NCBI GenBank assembly: GCA_944319795.1
Contig: CALUFA010000011.1
Coordinates: 1-64,000, forward strand
Source of the DNA: an uncultured Prevotella sp.
GTDB taxonomy: Bacteria > Bacteroidota > Bacteroidia > Bacteroidales > Bacteroidaceae
DNA length: 64,000 nt
Reading direction: 5' to 3'
Shown piece after piece: positions 43,834 to 52,661 of the stretch. Positions within the stretch are counted from its first letter, which is position 1. Each line of letters opens with the position of its first letter. The position numbers were made by a program, and so were the translations under genes. The notes under the pieces are model-generated. The model was not told the DNA's origin. It saw nothing but the letters and a program-made list of their open reading frames with translations, and ran no database searches.

Positions 43834-43943
43834 GTGTTTTTAGATTTACCCCCCCCCGAAAATTTTAACATAATATAAATAAAATACACGTATATTATGT
43901 CGCCCGGGCGTTGCCGTCCGGTGTTTTATACGGCCAATTTCAC

Positions 43944-43951
43944 TACCTTTG
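43944..43951 (+). promoter_or_regulatory. -7 box of the M20 gene
   Basis: TACCTTTG, 28 bp before the ATG at 43980. It lies inside the longer open frame and so rules out the Met at 43911. Confidence 0.6.
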
Positions 43952-43979
43952 CAGGCATATACCGTATTATATTTGCGCT

Positions 43980-45050
43980 ATGTACATTGACGGAAACACT
44001 TACGCCGACCATGCCGTCGGCCTGCTCAGCCGGCTCATTGCCGTGCCTTCGCCGAGCCGCGCCGAGGCCGCCGCGGCCGGCATTATGGAGGATGAGCTGC
44101 GCCGCCTCGGCTTCGCGCCGAGGCGCGAGGGCAACAACGTGTGGGCCGTAGCCCCGGGTTACGACGGCGGCAAGCCTACGCTGCTGCTCAACGCCCATAT
44201 CGACACGGTGAAGCCCGTGGCCTCGTGGACGCGCGACCCGTACAGCCCCGACATCGTCGACGGCCGCCTTTACGGCCTCGGCAGCAACGACTGCGGCGGC
44301 GGCTTGGTGGCGCTGCTCGAGGCGTTCCGCCGCCTCTCGCAACGCCCCCAAGCGTATAACATTATATATTTGGCCTCGGCCGAAGAGGAGGTTTCGGGCC
44401 GCGACGGCATCAGCCGCGCCCTGCCCATGCTGCCGGATGTAAGTCTTGCGATAGTGGGAGAGCCTACGGGGATGCAGCCCGCGGTGGCCGAGAAGGGGCT
44501 GATGGTGGTCGACGGCGTTGCCCGCGGCCGTTCGGGGCACGCCGCGAGGGGCGAGGGCGTCAACGCTATTTACGAGGCTTTAGACGACCTCTGCTGGTTG
44601 CGCTCTTACCGTTTCGACAAGGTAAGCCCCCTGCTCGGGCCTACGCTGATGAACGTTACGGTGGTTTCGGCCGGCACGCAGCATAACGTAGTGCCCGACG
44701 AATGCCGTTTCACGATAGACATAAGGACGAACGAATATTATAGGAACGAGGACGTGTTCAACTTCCTTAAGACCAGGCTGAAGAGCGAAATCAAGGCCCG
44801 CTCGTTCCGCCTGTCGTCCTCTTCGATAAGCATGGACAACCCCTTGGTGGGCCGTTGCCTGGCTATGGGCATGCGCCCGTTCGGCTCGCCCACGCTGTCA
44901 GACCAGGCCCTGATGCCCTTCCCGTCGCTGAAGCTCGGCCCGGGCGAGTCGGCGCGCTCCCATTCGGCCGACGAATACGTCTGCGTAAGCGAGATAGCCG
45001 GGGCGGTAGACACTTACGTCGAGCTGCTCGACGGCAAGGAAATAATGTAA
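43980..45050 (+). CDS. M20 family amidohydrolase, ArgE-like
   Basis: 356 residues from MYIDGNTYAD. Zinc-dependent hydrolase of the M20 group: NAHIDTVKP (zinc His and Asp), GSNDCGGGLVALL (bridging Asp), ASAEEEVSGRDG (catalytic Glu pair), and a dimerisation domain (about 165-270). Bacteroidota use a close relative to deacylate acylornithine or acylcitrulline in arginine synthesis, and the length fits, but no arginine genes are nearby. I give no symbol. Confidence 0.88.
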   Translation: MYIDGNTYADHAVGLLSRLIAVPSPSRAEAAAAGIMEDELRRLGFAPRREGNNVWAVAPGYDGGKPTLLLNAHIDTVKPVASWTRDPYSPDIVDGRLYGLGSNDCGGGLVALLEAFRRLSQRPQAYNIIYLASAEEEVSGRDGISRALPMLPDVSLAIVGEPTGMQPAVAEKGLMVVDGVARGRSGHAARGEGVNAIYEALDDLCWLRSYRFDKVSPLLGPTLMNVTVVSAGTQHNVVPDECRFTIDIRTNEYYRNEDVFNFLKTRLKSEIKARSFRLSSSSISMDNPLVGRCLAMGMRPFGSPTLSDQALMPFPSLKLGPGESARSHSADEYVCVSEIAGAVDTYVELLDGKEIM

Positions 45051-45187
45051 TGTAACGGTGCTTTGCTCATTGCGTGCGTTACGGCCTTTGGCTTGATTCG
45101 TGTTCTTAGTGTTGGCAAACTACGCAAGCGGAAATGTAAATAAAGCTCGTTTCGTGCGTTTTTATTTTGAGTTTTTCCAATTTGCGT

Positions 45188-45261
45188 TATCTTTGCATAA
45201 GATAATCTGCGCTCGGCAATCAGCAAGTAAACTTGCATTGCTCTCGCTTGCGTTATCTTTG
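45188..45261 (+). promoter_or_regulatory. Duplicated promoter boxes and palindromic operator of the toxin-antitoxin operon
   Basis: Two -7 boxes TATCTTTG (45188-45195 and 45254-45261) stand in a repeated context (TTGCGTTATCTTTGC twice). Between them lies a perfect palindrome GCAAGTAAACTTGC (45223-45236). The antitoxin starts 33 bp after the second box. The palindrome is a likely site for autorepression by the antitoxin complex. Confidence 0.6.
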
Positions 45262-45294
45262 CCTGCAGATATAAGTTTATAAACATTTACGATT

Positions 45295-45561
45295 ATGAGT
45301 AGTTCTATTAGTTTGCAACAGTCGGTATTGAAAGAGATTGCGTCGCTTTTGGACAACGACGACGCATTGAAAAAGGTGCTTGCCCTTGCCAAGAAACTTA
45401 AGAGGGAAAGCAAAAAGGACGAAACGGACGAGTTTACCGAGGCCGACAAAAAGGAAATATTGGACGACCTGCGCGAGGCGTTCAAGGAATTGAAGTTGGC
45501 TAAAGAGGGAAAGGTTAAACTGCAGACTTGGGAGGAGTTTAAGCATGAATTACACAGTTGA
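45295..45561 (+). CDS. Antitoxin of a type II toxin-antitoxin pair
   Basis: 88 residues, Lys/Glu/Leu-rich and helical (SLQQSVLKEIASLLDNDDALKKVLALAKKL, EADKKEILDDLREAFKELK), ending in WEEFKHELHS. It resembles the antitoxins coded before RelE/ParE-type toxins in Bacteroidota and is assigned chiefly by context: its 3' end overlaps the toxin start by 17 bp. The C-terminal part probably covers the toxin active site. Confidence 0.8.
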   Translation: MSSSISLQQSVLKEIASLLDNDDALKKVLALAKKLKRESKKDETDEFTEADKKEILDDLREAFKELKLAKEGKVKLQTWEEFKHELHS

Positions 45562-45881
45562 ACTTGCTGCCAGTTTTCAGAAAGCGTATAAGAAACTGAG
45601 AAAGAAATACCGTTCTCTTGAAAAGGATGTTGACAATTTAGTTGCCATGATTAAAAGTAATCCGGCAATCGGCGCAGACCTGGGCGACGGTGTGCGCAAG
45701 ATACGCATGGCCGTAAGCGATAAGGGTAAGGGGAAAAGCGGAGGCGCGCGTTATAACCTATACGGTGGAGATCGACGAGGAAAGCGGAAAGGTTACTTTG
45801 TTGACGATTTACGACAAGAACGACCGTGAGTCGATATCGAAAAACGAGATAGCGGAACTGCTGCGCGAGGCCGGCGTGTGA
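45545..45881 (+). pseudogene. RelE/ParE-type toxin, frameshifted
   Basis: The first frame (94 residues) starts like a RelE/ParE toxin (MNYTVELAASFQKAYKKLRKK, KIRMAVSDKGKGKSGGAR) and then loses the pattern. The next frame from about 45750 continues VITYTVEIDEES, VTLLTIYDKNDRESISKNEI, AELLREAG and stops at 45879-45881, exactly the expected C-terminal half. The switch lies in a GCGCGCG run (45744-45750): restoring one CG dinucleotide gives an intact protein of about 111 residues. The toxin is therefore off by a -2 slip, or the run is a sequencing error. Confidence 0.8.
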
Positions 45882-45915
45882 TGCGGTCGGTATTATGCGT
45901 GTATTTATAAAATAG

Positions 45916-46189
45916 GTGAGTTCGGTATAAGAAATAAGAAAATGAAATCATTTTAAAGCGTAAGAAGTCGGTGGCATTCCGTCATTGCCTTAACGGCGAT
46001 TTTAAATTCCGGGCCGGGACCCGGAATCCAGGAAACACACTTTCGTCAACAATTTGGTTGCATACACTGGATTCCGGGTCCCGGCCCGGAATTTAAAATC
46101 GCCGTTAAGGCAATGACAGAATGCCACAGACTTCTTAAAGCCAATACAACACGATACTTTTTATGGAATAATCCTTATACCGAACTCAC
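45916..46189. mobile_element. MITE-like element 3, complete nested copy
   Basis: The ends GTGAGTTCGGTATAAG and CTTATACCGAACTCAC are a perfect 16-bp terminal repeat. Inside, in order: AAGTCGGTGGCATTCCGTCA, TTGCCTTAACGGCGAT, TTCCGGGCCGGGACCCGGAA, a loop, and the complements in reverse order. No protein is encoded. It is the best-preserved copy in the window. Confidence 0.85.
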
Positions 46190-46216
46190 GTTATAAATAG
46201 GTGTTGACGTAGGAAA

Positions 46217-46271
46217 TAAAAGCGCAATGCCGCAACATCGGAACGCTCCGGTGTTGCGGCATTGCGCTTTT
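46217..46271 (-). terminator. Terminator of the activase gene
   Basis: AAAAGCGCAATGCCGCAACA and TGTTGCGGCATTGCGCTTTT form a stem of over 20 bp; the minus strand continues with TTTTATTTCC. It lies 18 bp past the stop at 46289. Confidence 0.85.
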
Positions 46272-46288
46272 AGTGGCCCGTCGGGCCG

Positions 46289-49200
46289 TCATTGCCCGTC
46301 TGCCTGCAGCTCTTTCTCTTTCAGGCCGTCGATGAACAGCAGCAGTCGGTTGGTTATGTTTACGTCGCTCACGCCGCTGTCGAAGTCGAGCGAGAGGATG
46401 TTCATGTCGGGGAAAAACGACTTTATCTTCTTCTCCACGCCCTTCGACACGATGTGGTTGGCTATGCATCCGAACGGCTGCAGGCTGATGACGCTCCTCA
46501 CTCCCTGGCGCGCGCACGACATGATTTCGGCCGGCAGCAGCCAGCCTTCGCCGAACTGGGCGCTCAGGGTGATTACCTTGCGCGCCTCGTCGGCCTCAGA
46601 GAATATGTCGTTAAACGGCGTGAAATAGCGGAAGGCGGACGCGGCGCGGTTCACGCGGTCGACGTGCTTGCGTATGCGTTTGTACATTACGCCGTATATC
46701 AGGCTCGTAACGGTCTTGCGGCTGAGGTGCGCCTGCTCGTCGACGCGCTTGTTGACGAAGCTCTGCATGAAGAAGTCCAACAGCAGCGGCGGCACAATCT
46801 CGACGCCCTGGGCTATGAGCCAGTCGGTTACGTTCTTCTGGGCGAAGGGGTTGAACTTAAGGAATATCTCGCCCACCACGCACACCTTCGGGCATTGGCG
46901 GTCGGTGCAGACGCGGTCGAACTCGGTGGCGGCCATCGTAAGATAGCTCACAAGGTCGTCGTGCCGGCCTTCGAGTATGAGGCTCTCGCCGGCCTGCAGG
47001 TAGAGGTCGCGCAGCCTCGCGGCCTGTCCGGGCTGCTTCTCGCGCGCTACCGAGGCGTAATAGAACTTGGCGATGCAGTCGCTGTAAAGCACGGCATACA
47101 GCGCTATGGGCAGCATCTTGCGCCAGTTGACGCGGAATCCGGGCTGCGTGTTCTTTATCGCGCTGCCGAAGGTGAACGCCACCACGGGCACTCCGGCATA
47201 GCCGGCGTCGACCAACGCCTTCTTTATAAGTGCCACGTAGCTGCTCGCGCGGCACTGTCCGCCCGTCTGCGTCATGGCCACGGCCGTCGTGGCCGGGTCG
47301 TACTTGCCGCTCTTGAAAGCCTTTATTATGTCGCCGACGATGAGCGTGGCCGGGTAGCACACCTCGTTGTTGGCGAACTTCAGGCCCCATTCGCACGAAT
47401 CGGTGTCGCTCAGCGGCAGGTTGTCTACGTCGTATCCGGCTATCCGCATGATGGCCGGGATGAGCGGAGAGATGAACGGCGTGAAGTAAGGAACGAGTAT
47501 CTTGCGTCCTCGGCATGCCTCGTCGAACGTCCGTGTGGTCTCGAAATCCTGTTCTTTCCTGTCCTTTCGGCCGGCGCATCCGGCTATCTTCAGGCTCTCG
47601 ATAAGCGAGCGCACGCGCAGCTTCATCGAGCCTATGTTGTTGATGTCGTCGAGCTTAAGCAGCGTGAGCACCTTGCCGTGGCGCGCCAGCATGTCGCGCA
47701 CCTCGTCGGTGAGGAACGCGTCAGGGCCGCAGCCGAACGACGTCATCTCGACGAACTCCATGCCCTCTTGCCCGGCGCTCCACTTCGCCGCCTCCAAGAT
47801 ACGGTTGGGATAAGCCCATTGCGACAGGTAATGCGCGTCGTCTACGGCCACGTTCTTGCCGCGCACGATGTCGTCGGTTACCACGTAAATGCCCATGTCG
47901 GCCAGCATGTCGGCCACCTTGTGCTGTATCAGCATGTCGGCATGGTAGGGCCGTCCGGCAAGGAGTATGGCCAGCGCACCTTGCTTCCGGGCCTTGCGGT
48001 AGACGCGCTCGTCGTAGTTTACGATGTCCCTTGCGTAAGCGTCTTGCGCCCCGACGGCCAGGCTGAAGGCCCGGTCGACGGTCTTACCCGTAACCCCGAG
48101 CCGTCCGAGATACTCGCGGCACTGCTTCAAAAGCAGGCGCTTGTCCTTGAAACTTATCGTAGGCGAGTCGATCGGAACGCCGCCGGCCTGCACGCTTTTC
48201 ACTACTTCGGCGTAGCCGGTCACTATCGGGCAGTTATAGCTGTTCTGCTCCTTGCCCTGCCGTTCGTAAACGACGAAGGGCATGAACACACGGTCTACGC
48301 CGCCGTCGATGAGGTCTTGTATGTGGCTATGCACCAACTTGGCAGGGAAGCAGATGTTGTCTGACATCACCATGCAGGCACTCTGCTCGTAGGCGGAGTA
48401 CTTGGATGGGGCCGACAGGCGCACGCCGATGCCGCAGGCGGTGAACAGCGTGTGCCAGAAGGGATAGTCCTCGTACATGTTGAGGCAGCGGGGTATGCCC
48501 ACGGTCATGCGCGGCGTGCCTTTCACAGGGTCGCGGTCGAACAGCAGCGAGTTCTTATACTCATAGGCGTTGACGCCCTTTTCGGGCTTGTCGGCGCCGC
48601 CGTTGCCGAACACCCGTTCGCAACGGTTGCCCGAGAAGTATTCCTTCCCGTTGCCGAAACGGTAGCGGACAACGAGGCACTGGTTGTCGCAGCCCTTGCA
48701 GTGAAGCTCCTTCTGCGTGTAGTTGGCTTTCGAGAGCATGTCGTCGAGCGCCACTCCGGCGCCTTTGTGGTTCTTTGCGTAGAGGGCGCAGCCGTATGCT
48801 CCCATCAGTTCAGGCGCGTCGCAGCGTGTGACATCGGCGCCCGTCAGCAGCTCGAGGGCGCGCACTACGGCGTCGTTCCTCATCGTTCCGCCCTGCACGA
48901 CGACATGGCCGCCGAGCTGTGACACGTCCCTCAGCTTCAGCACTTTATACAAACAGTTCTTTACTACGGAGTAAGCCAGTCCGGCGGCGATGTCGCCTAC
49001 GGTGGCGCCTTCGCGCAACACCTGCTTCACCTTCGAGTTCATAAACACCGTGCAGCGCGTGCCGAGGTCGCATGGGGCGGCCGCCCGGCAGGCGGCTTCG
49101 GCGAACTTGTGGGGCGTATAGCCGAGAGTCTTGGCGAATGTCTCGATGAACGAGCCGCAGCCCGACGAGCAGGCTTCGTTTATCTCGATGCGGTCGATAA

Positions 49201-50602
49201 CGCCGTCGGTCACGAATATGGCCTTCATGTCTTGTCCGCCGATGTCGAGGATGAACGTAACGTCGGGGTCGAGGTGGCGCGCGGCCATGTAGTGGGCTAT
49301 GGTCTCGACCACGCCCGAGTCAAGCTGGAACGCCGCCTTGACGAGGTCTTCGCCGTAGCCGGTAGAGCAACTGCCGGCCACGCGGAGCTTAACGCCGCTC
49401 TCGTCGCACCGCCGTTTCAGCTCGCCCAACCCCTTCTCGACGGTCTCTATCGGGTTGCCGTTGTTGGGGTTGTAATAAGAATAAAGTATGTTGAGGTCTT
49501 CGTCGGTTACGACTATCTTTGTAGTCGTCGAGCCGGAGTCGATGCCGAGGAACACGTCTTGGGTTAGTTGACCGGCATGCAAGTGACCGGCAGACAAGCC
49601 ATTGTCGGTATTCCCGTCGGCTTGTTCCTTGTCCCTTGTCTGCAGACTGCTTGTTTGCTTGTCTGCTTGTCTGCCCGTCGCTTGCCCGGCTGAAATGCGT
49701 TTGCGCCACCCGGCGTATTCGTTTTCGTCGCTGAAAATCGGCCTCAGGGCCGAGCCGTGGCGGTCGGCAGGAGTGTCGGCGCGGCCCAGTTCGGCAATTA
49801 TTTCCGACAGCTTGCGCGGCCGTTCGCCGTCGACGTCGGCTATGGCGGCGCCGAGGGCGGGCAGCAGAGTGCCGTCGTCGGGCAGGATAATGTCGCCGTC
49901 GGAGAGCGACAGGTAGTCCTTGAACGCCTTGCGCAACGAGGGCAGGAACGTCAGCGGGCCGCCGCACATCAGCACGGGCGGCTCGATGCGGCAGCCGTGG
50001 GCCAGCGTTACGACGGTCTGCACGGCCACTGCGTGGAGTATGGAAGCGGCAATGTCGGCGCGGCTTACGTTCTTGGCGATGAGGTTCTGGATGTCGGTCT
50101 TGCAGAAAACGCCGCAGCGCGACGCTATCGGGTATGTCTGCTTGGCGCTCATGGCTAAGCCGTCAAGCCCGTCGACACCGACGTTAAGGAGCACGGCCAT
50201 TTGGTCGATGAACGCCCCCGTGCCGCCGGCGCAGTTGCCGTTCATGCGCAGGTCGGCGGCGCGCCCGTTGCGGAAGAACACCACTTTGGCGTCCTCTCCG
50301 CCGATGTCGATCAGCGAGCGCGTGGCCGGATAATGCCTCTGCACGGCTTTAGTGGCCGCCACCACTTCCTGGACGAACGGCAGGCCGTGCTTCTCGGCGA
50401 AACCCATGCCCACCGACCCCGTCATCCTTACGCCTACCGAGTGGTCGCCTATACGGCCGCCGAGCTGTCCCAATATGCCGGCGACAGCGGTCTTCGCATC
50501 GGCGTTGTGCCGCTCGTAGCGCGAGAACAACACTCTTCCGTCATCGCCTACGGCTACGACCTTGGCCGTAGTCGAACCTATGTCGATACCTATCCTGATC
50601 AT
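46289..50602 (-). CDS. Giant acyl-CoA dehydratase activase (BadF/HgdC-like, DUF2229 fusion)
   Basis: 1437 residues. Two ASKHA ATPase domains in tandem (RIGIDIGSTTAKVVAVG at residue 2; FLGIDSGSTTTKIVVTD near 350) contain CAGGTGAFIDQ and CSSGCGSFIET, the cysteines of the activase [4Fe-4S] dimer cluster. A Gln/Thr/Gly-rich linker (301-347) parts them. Next comes a CxxC site (HCKGCDNQC, near 630), then a DUF2229 and 2-hydroxyacyl-CoA dehydratase-like region to the end. The family is an ATP-driven one-electron donor; the fused form's substrate is unknown. No separate dehydratase subunits are nearby. Confidence 0.92.
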   Translation of the reverse strand: MIRIGIDIGSTTAKVVAVGDDGRVLFSRYERHNADAKTAVAGILGQLGGRIGDHSVGVRMTGSVGMGFAEKHGLPFVQEVVAATKAVQRHYPATRSLIDIGGEDAKVVFFRNGRAADLRMNGNCAGGTGAFIDQMAVLLNVGVDGLDGLAMSAKQTYPIASRCGVFCKTDIQNLIAKNVSRADIAASILHAVAVQTVVTLAHGCRIEPPVLMCGGPLTFLPSLRKAFKDYLSLSDGDIILPDDGTLLPALGAAIADVDGERPRKLSEIIAELGRADTPADRHGSALRPIFSDENEYAGWRKRISAGQATGRQADKQTSSLQTRDKEQADGNTDNGLSAGHLHAGQLTQDVFLGIDSGSTTTKIVVTDEDLNILYSYYNPNNGNPIETVEKGLGELKRRCDESGVKLRVAGSCSTGYGEDLVKAAFQLDSGVVETIAHYMAARHLDPDVTFILDIGGQDMKAIFVTDGVIDRIEINEACSSGCGSFIETFAKTLGYTPHKFAEAACRAAAPCDLGTRCTVFMNSKVKQVLREGATVGDIAAGLAYSVVKNCLYKVLKLRDVSQLGGHVVVQGGTMRNDAVVRALELLTGADVTRCDAPELMGAYGCALYAKNHKGAGVALDDMLSKANYTQKELHCKGCDNQCLVVRYRFGNGKEYFSGNRCERVFGNGGADKPEKGVNAYEYKNSLLFDRDPVKGTPRMTVGIPRCLNMYEDYPFWHTLFTACGIGVRLSAPSKYSAYEQSACMVMSDNICFPAKLVHSHIQDLIDGGVDRVFMPFVVYERQGKEQNSYNCPIVTGYAEVVKSVQAGGVPIDSPTISFKDKRLLLKQCREYLGRLGVTGKTVDRAFSLAVGAQDAYARDIVNYDERVYRKARKQGALAILLAGRPYHADMLIQHKVADMLADMGIYVVTDDIVRGKNVAVDDAHYLSQWAYPNRILEAAKWSAGQEGMEFVEMTSFGCGPDAFLTDEVRDMLARHGKVLTLLKLDDINNIGSMKLRVRSLIESLKIAGCAGRKDRKEQDFETTRTFDEACRGRKILVPYFTPFISPLIPAIMRIAGYDVDNLPLSDTDSCEWGLKFANNEVCYPATLIVGDIIKAFKSGKYDPATTAVAMTQTGGQCRASSYVALIKKALVDAGYAGVPVVAFTFGSAIKNTQPGFRVNWRKMLPIALYAVLYSDCIAKFYYASVAREKQPGQAARLRDLYLQAGESLILEGRHDDLVSYLTMAATEFDRVCTDRQCPKVCVVGEIFLKFNPFAQKNVTDWLIAQGVEIVPPLLLDFFMQSFVNKRVDEQAHLSRKTVTSLIYGVMYKRIRKHVDRVNRAASAFRYFTPFNDIFSEADEARKVITLSAQFGEGWLLPAEIMSCARQGVRSVISLQPFGCIANHIVSKGVEKKIKSFFPDMNILSLDFDSGVSDVNITNRLLLFIDGLKEKELQADGQ
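49570..49695. repeat. GCTTGTCT-type octamer run inside the activase gene
   Basis: The coding sequence of the inter-domain linker holds GCTTGTTT, GCTTGTCT, GCTTGTCT, GCCCGTC and GCTTGCCC in a row, an 8-bp period like that of the intergenic arrays. It stays in frame and changes linker length only. Confidence 0.5.
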
Positions 50603-50634
50603 TAAATAAACAACTGATTCACGTTTTAACGGTG

Positions 50635-50642
50635 CAAAGTTA
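50635..50642 (-). promoter_or_regulatory. -7 box of the activase gene
   Basis: Minus-strand TAACTTTG, 33 bp before the start codon. Confidence 0.5.
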
Positions 50643-50744
50643 CTAATTTACATTGTTACAAAGTTGTTTTATTATGATTAAAAATGCTCAAAATTTCACA
50701 TAAACATAAAACATACTTATGAATCTGTAAATATTTGTGTTTTT

Positions 50745-50838
50745 GTAAAAGGATGCCTTTTACAATACGGAAGGCATCCTTTTAGCGCATGAAAGGCAAC
50801 CTTTTGCAACGTAAAAGGCCGTCTTTTGCAGCGCCGCC
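50745..50838. repeat. AAAAGG/CCTTTT mini-palindrome cluster 6
   Basis: AAAAGGATGCCTTTTACAAT, GGAAGGCATCCTTTTAGCGC, GAAAGGCAACCTTTTGCAAC and AAAAGGCCGTCTTTTGCAGC follow in series at about 22-bp steps. Confidence 0.8.
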
Positions 50839-50858
50839 GTCGGCAGGACAAACAAAAA

Positions 50859-50888
50859 TCCGCCGCGGAACGTTCAGCCCGCGGCGGA
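50859..50888 (-). terminator. Terminator of gpmI
   Basis: TCCGCCGCG and CGCGGCGGA enclose a 12-nt loop; the minus strand continues ATTTTTGTTTG. It lies past the octamer array that follows the gpmI stop. Confidence 0.75.
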
Positions 50889-50924
50889 ATCTTATGCTAA
50901 ATATTTGTGTCTTAAGTTGTTACG

Positions 50925-51050
50925 GCAGTAAGACCTTACTACCGTAAAACCTCACGACCTTATGGCCTCACGACCTTAAAACCGCAAAACCTTACGATCG
51001 TAAAACCTTACGACCTTAAGACCGTATAACCTTAAAACCGCAAAACCCCA
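50925..51050. repeat. Octamer array, AACC type, single arm
   Basis: AAAACCTC, ACGACCTT, ATGGCCTC, ACGACCTT, AAAACCGC, AAAACCTT, ACGATCGT and similar units run up to the base before the gpmI stop. On the coding strand this is the GGTT-type arm, the one expected after an upstream gene; the partner arm is absent. Confidence 0.8.
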
Positions 51051-51052
51051 CA

Positions 51053-52576
51053 TCAGATGTTATCCTCGATGAGGTTCTCGCCGGTCATGTCGGCAGGCTG
51101 CTCGAGGCCCATGATGTGCAGGATCGACGGAGCCACGTCGGCCAGGCGGCCGTTCTTCACGGTTGCGCTGTTGTTGTCGGTCACGTAGATGAAGGGCACG
51201 GGGTTGAGCGAGTGCGCCGTGTTGGGCGTGCCGTCGGGGTTGACGGCGTTGTCGGCGTTGCCGTGGTCGGCTATGATGATGGCTTCGTAGCCGTTGGCCT
51301 TGGCCGCCTCGATGACGTCCTTGACGCAATGGTCGACTGCCCACACTGCCTTGGCGATGGCGTGGTAGACTCCGGTGTGGCCCACCATGTCGCCGTTGGC
51401 GAAGTTTACTACGATGAAGTCGTACTCCTGGGTGTTGATTGCGCCTACCAACTTGTCCTTAACCTCGTATGCGCTCATCTCCGGCTTCAGGTCGTAGGTG
51501 GCTACTTTGGGCGACGGCACGAGTATGCGGTCCTCGTTCTCGTAAGGAGCCTCGCGGCCACCGTTGAAGAAGAACGTTACGTGGGCGTACTTCTCGGTCT
51601 CCGCCGTGTGCAGCTGCTTCTTGCCCTGCTTGCTCAGGTATTCGCCGAGAGTGTCCTCGACGTTCTCTTTCGGGAAGAGTATGTGTACGCCCTTGAACGA
51701 CGCGTCGTAAGGCGTCATGCAGTAATACTGCAGGTCCTTGACGGTGTGCATACCCTCTTCGGGCATGTCCTGCTGGGTGAGCACTTGCGTAAGCTCCTTT
51801 GCGCGGTCGTTGCGGAAGTTGATGAAGATAACGACGTCGCCCTCTTGGATTGTGCCGTCGACGGTTGAATTGTTTATCGGCTTGATGAACTCGTCGGTCA
51901 CTCCCTCGGTGTAGCTTTCCTCCATGGCCTTCACCATGTCGTCGGCCTGCTTGCCCTTGCCCTCGACGAGTAGGTCGTAAGCCTCCTTGACGCGGTTCCA
52001 GCGCTTGTCGCGGTCCATTGCGTAGAAGCGTCCTACGATGCTTGCGATGTGGGCGCCGTTATTCGAGCACACTTCCCCAAGCTCGCGTATGAAGCCTGCG
52101 CCGCTCTTCGGGTCGGTGTCGCGGCCGTCCATGAAGCAGTGTACGTAAACGTCCTTCAGGCCGTATTCCTTGCCTATTTCAACGAGCTTGAACAGGTGGT
52201 CGAGCGAAGAGTGCACGCCGCCGTTGCTGGTCAGTCCCATCAGGTGGAGCTTCTTGCCCGTTTTCCGGGCGTAACCGTATGCGTTTACTATTTCGGGATT
52301 CTTCAGTATCGAGCCGTCCTTGCAGGCGCGGTTGATCTTAACCAAGTCCTGATATACGATGCGGCCCGCGCCGATGTTGAGGTGGCCCACCTCAGAGTTG
52401 CCCATTTGGCCGTCGGGCAGGCCCACGTCTTCGCCCGAAGCCTGCAGCTGCGAGTGGGGGCTTACTGCGTTAAGATAATCAAGATAAGGAGTAGGCGTGT
52501 TGTAGATTACGTCGCCTTCGCCGTGTTTTCCGATACCCCATCCGTCGAGTATCATCAATAATGCTTTCTTTGCCAT
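51053..52576 (-). CDS. gpmI: 2,3-bisphosphoglycerate-independent phosphoglycerate mutase
   Basis: 507 residues, alkaline-phosphatase superfamily. It interconverts 3- and 2-phosphoglycerate in glycolysis with two Mn2+. Metal Asp11 (MILDGWG), the phosphoserine Ser61 (GNSEVGH) and the C-terminal metal ligands ([22 protein letters not shown], near 390-450) are all visible. Length is typical. -7 box 28 bp upstream at 52604-52611; a hairpin terminator follows the array downstream. Confidence 0.96.
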   Translation of the reverse strand: MAKKALLMILDGWGIGKHGEGDVIYNTPTPYLDYLNAVSPHSQLQASGEDVGLPDGQMGNSEVGHLNIGAGRIVYQDLVKINRACKDGSILKNPEIVNAYGYARKTGKKLHLMGLTSNGGVHSSLDHLFKLVEIGKEYGLKDVYVHCFMDGRDTDPKSGAGFIRELGEVCSNNGAHIASIVGRFYAMDRDKRWNRVKEAYDLLVEGKGKQADDMVKAMEESYTEGVTDEFIKPINNSTVDGTIQEGDVVIFINFRNDRAKELTQVLTQQDMPEEGMHTVKDLQYYCMTPYDASFKGVHILFPKENVEDTLGEYLSKQGKKQLHTAETEKYAHVTFFFNGGREAPYENEDRILVPSPKVATYDLKPEMSAYEVKDKLVGAINTQEYDFIVVNFANGDMVGHTGVYHAIAKAVWAVDHCVKDVIEAAKANGYEAIIIADHGNADNAVNPDGTPNTAHSLNPVPFIYVTDNNSATVKNGRLADVAPSILHIMGLEQPADMTGENLIEDNI

Positions 52577-52603
52577 AATCTTTTAAATCTAAAAAATCTG
52601 ATG

Positions 52604-52611
52604 CAAAGTTA
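52604..52611 (-). promoter_or_regulatory. -7 box of gpmI
   Basis: Minus-strand TAACTTTG, 28 bp before the start codon. Confidence 0.5.
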
Positions 52612-52661
52612 GTGCAAGTCGGGCGAAATGCAAAATAAATGCGAGAGAAACGAACATTTAT

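Noticed and set aside
50745..50838. The mini-palindrome clusters looked at first like short CRISPR arrays.
   Set aside because: The units are palindromic themselves, the parts between them are only 4-8 bp, and no cas gene is present.
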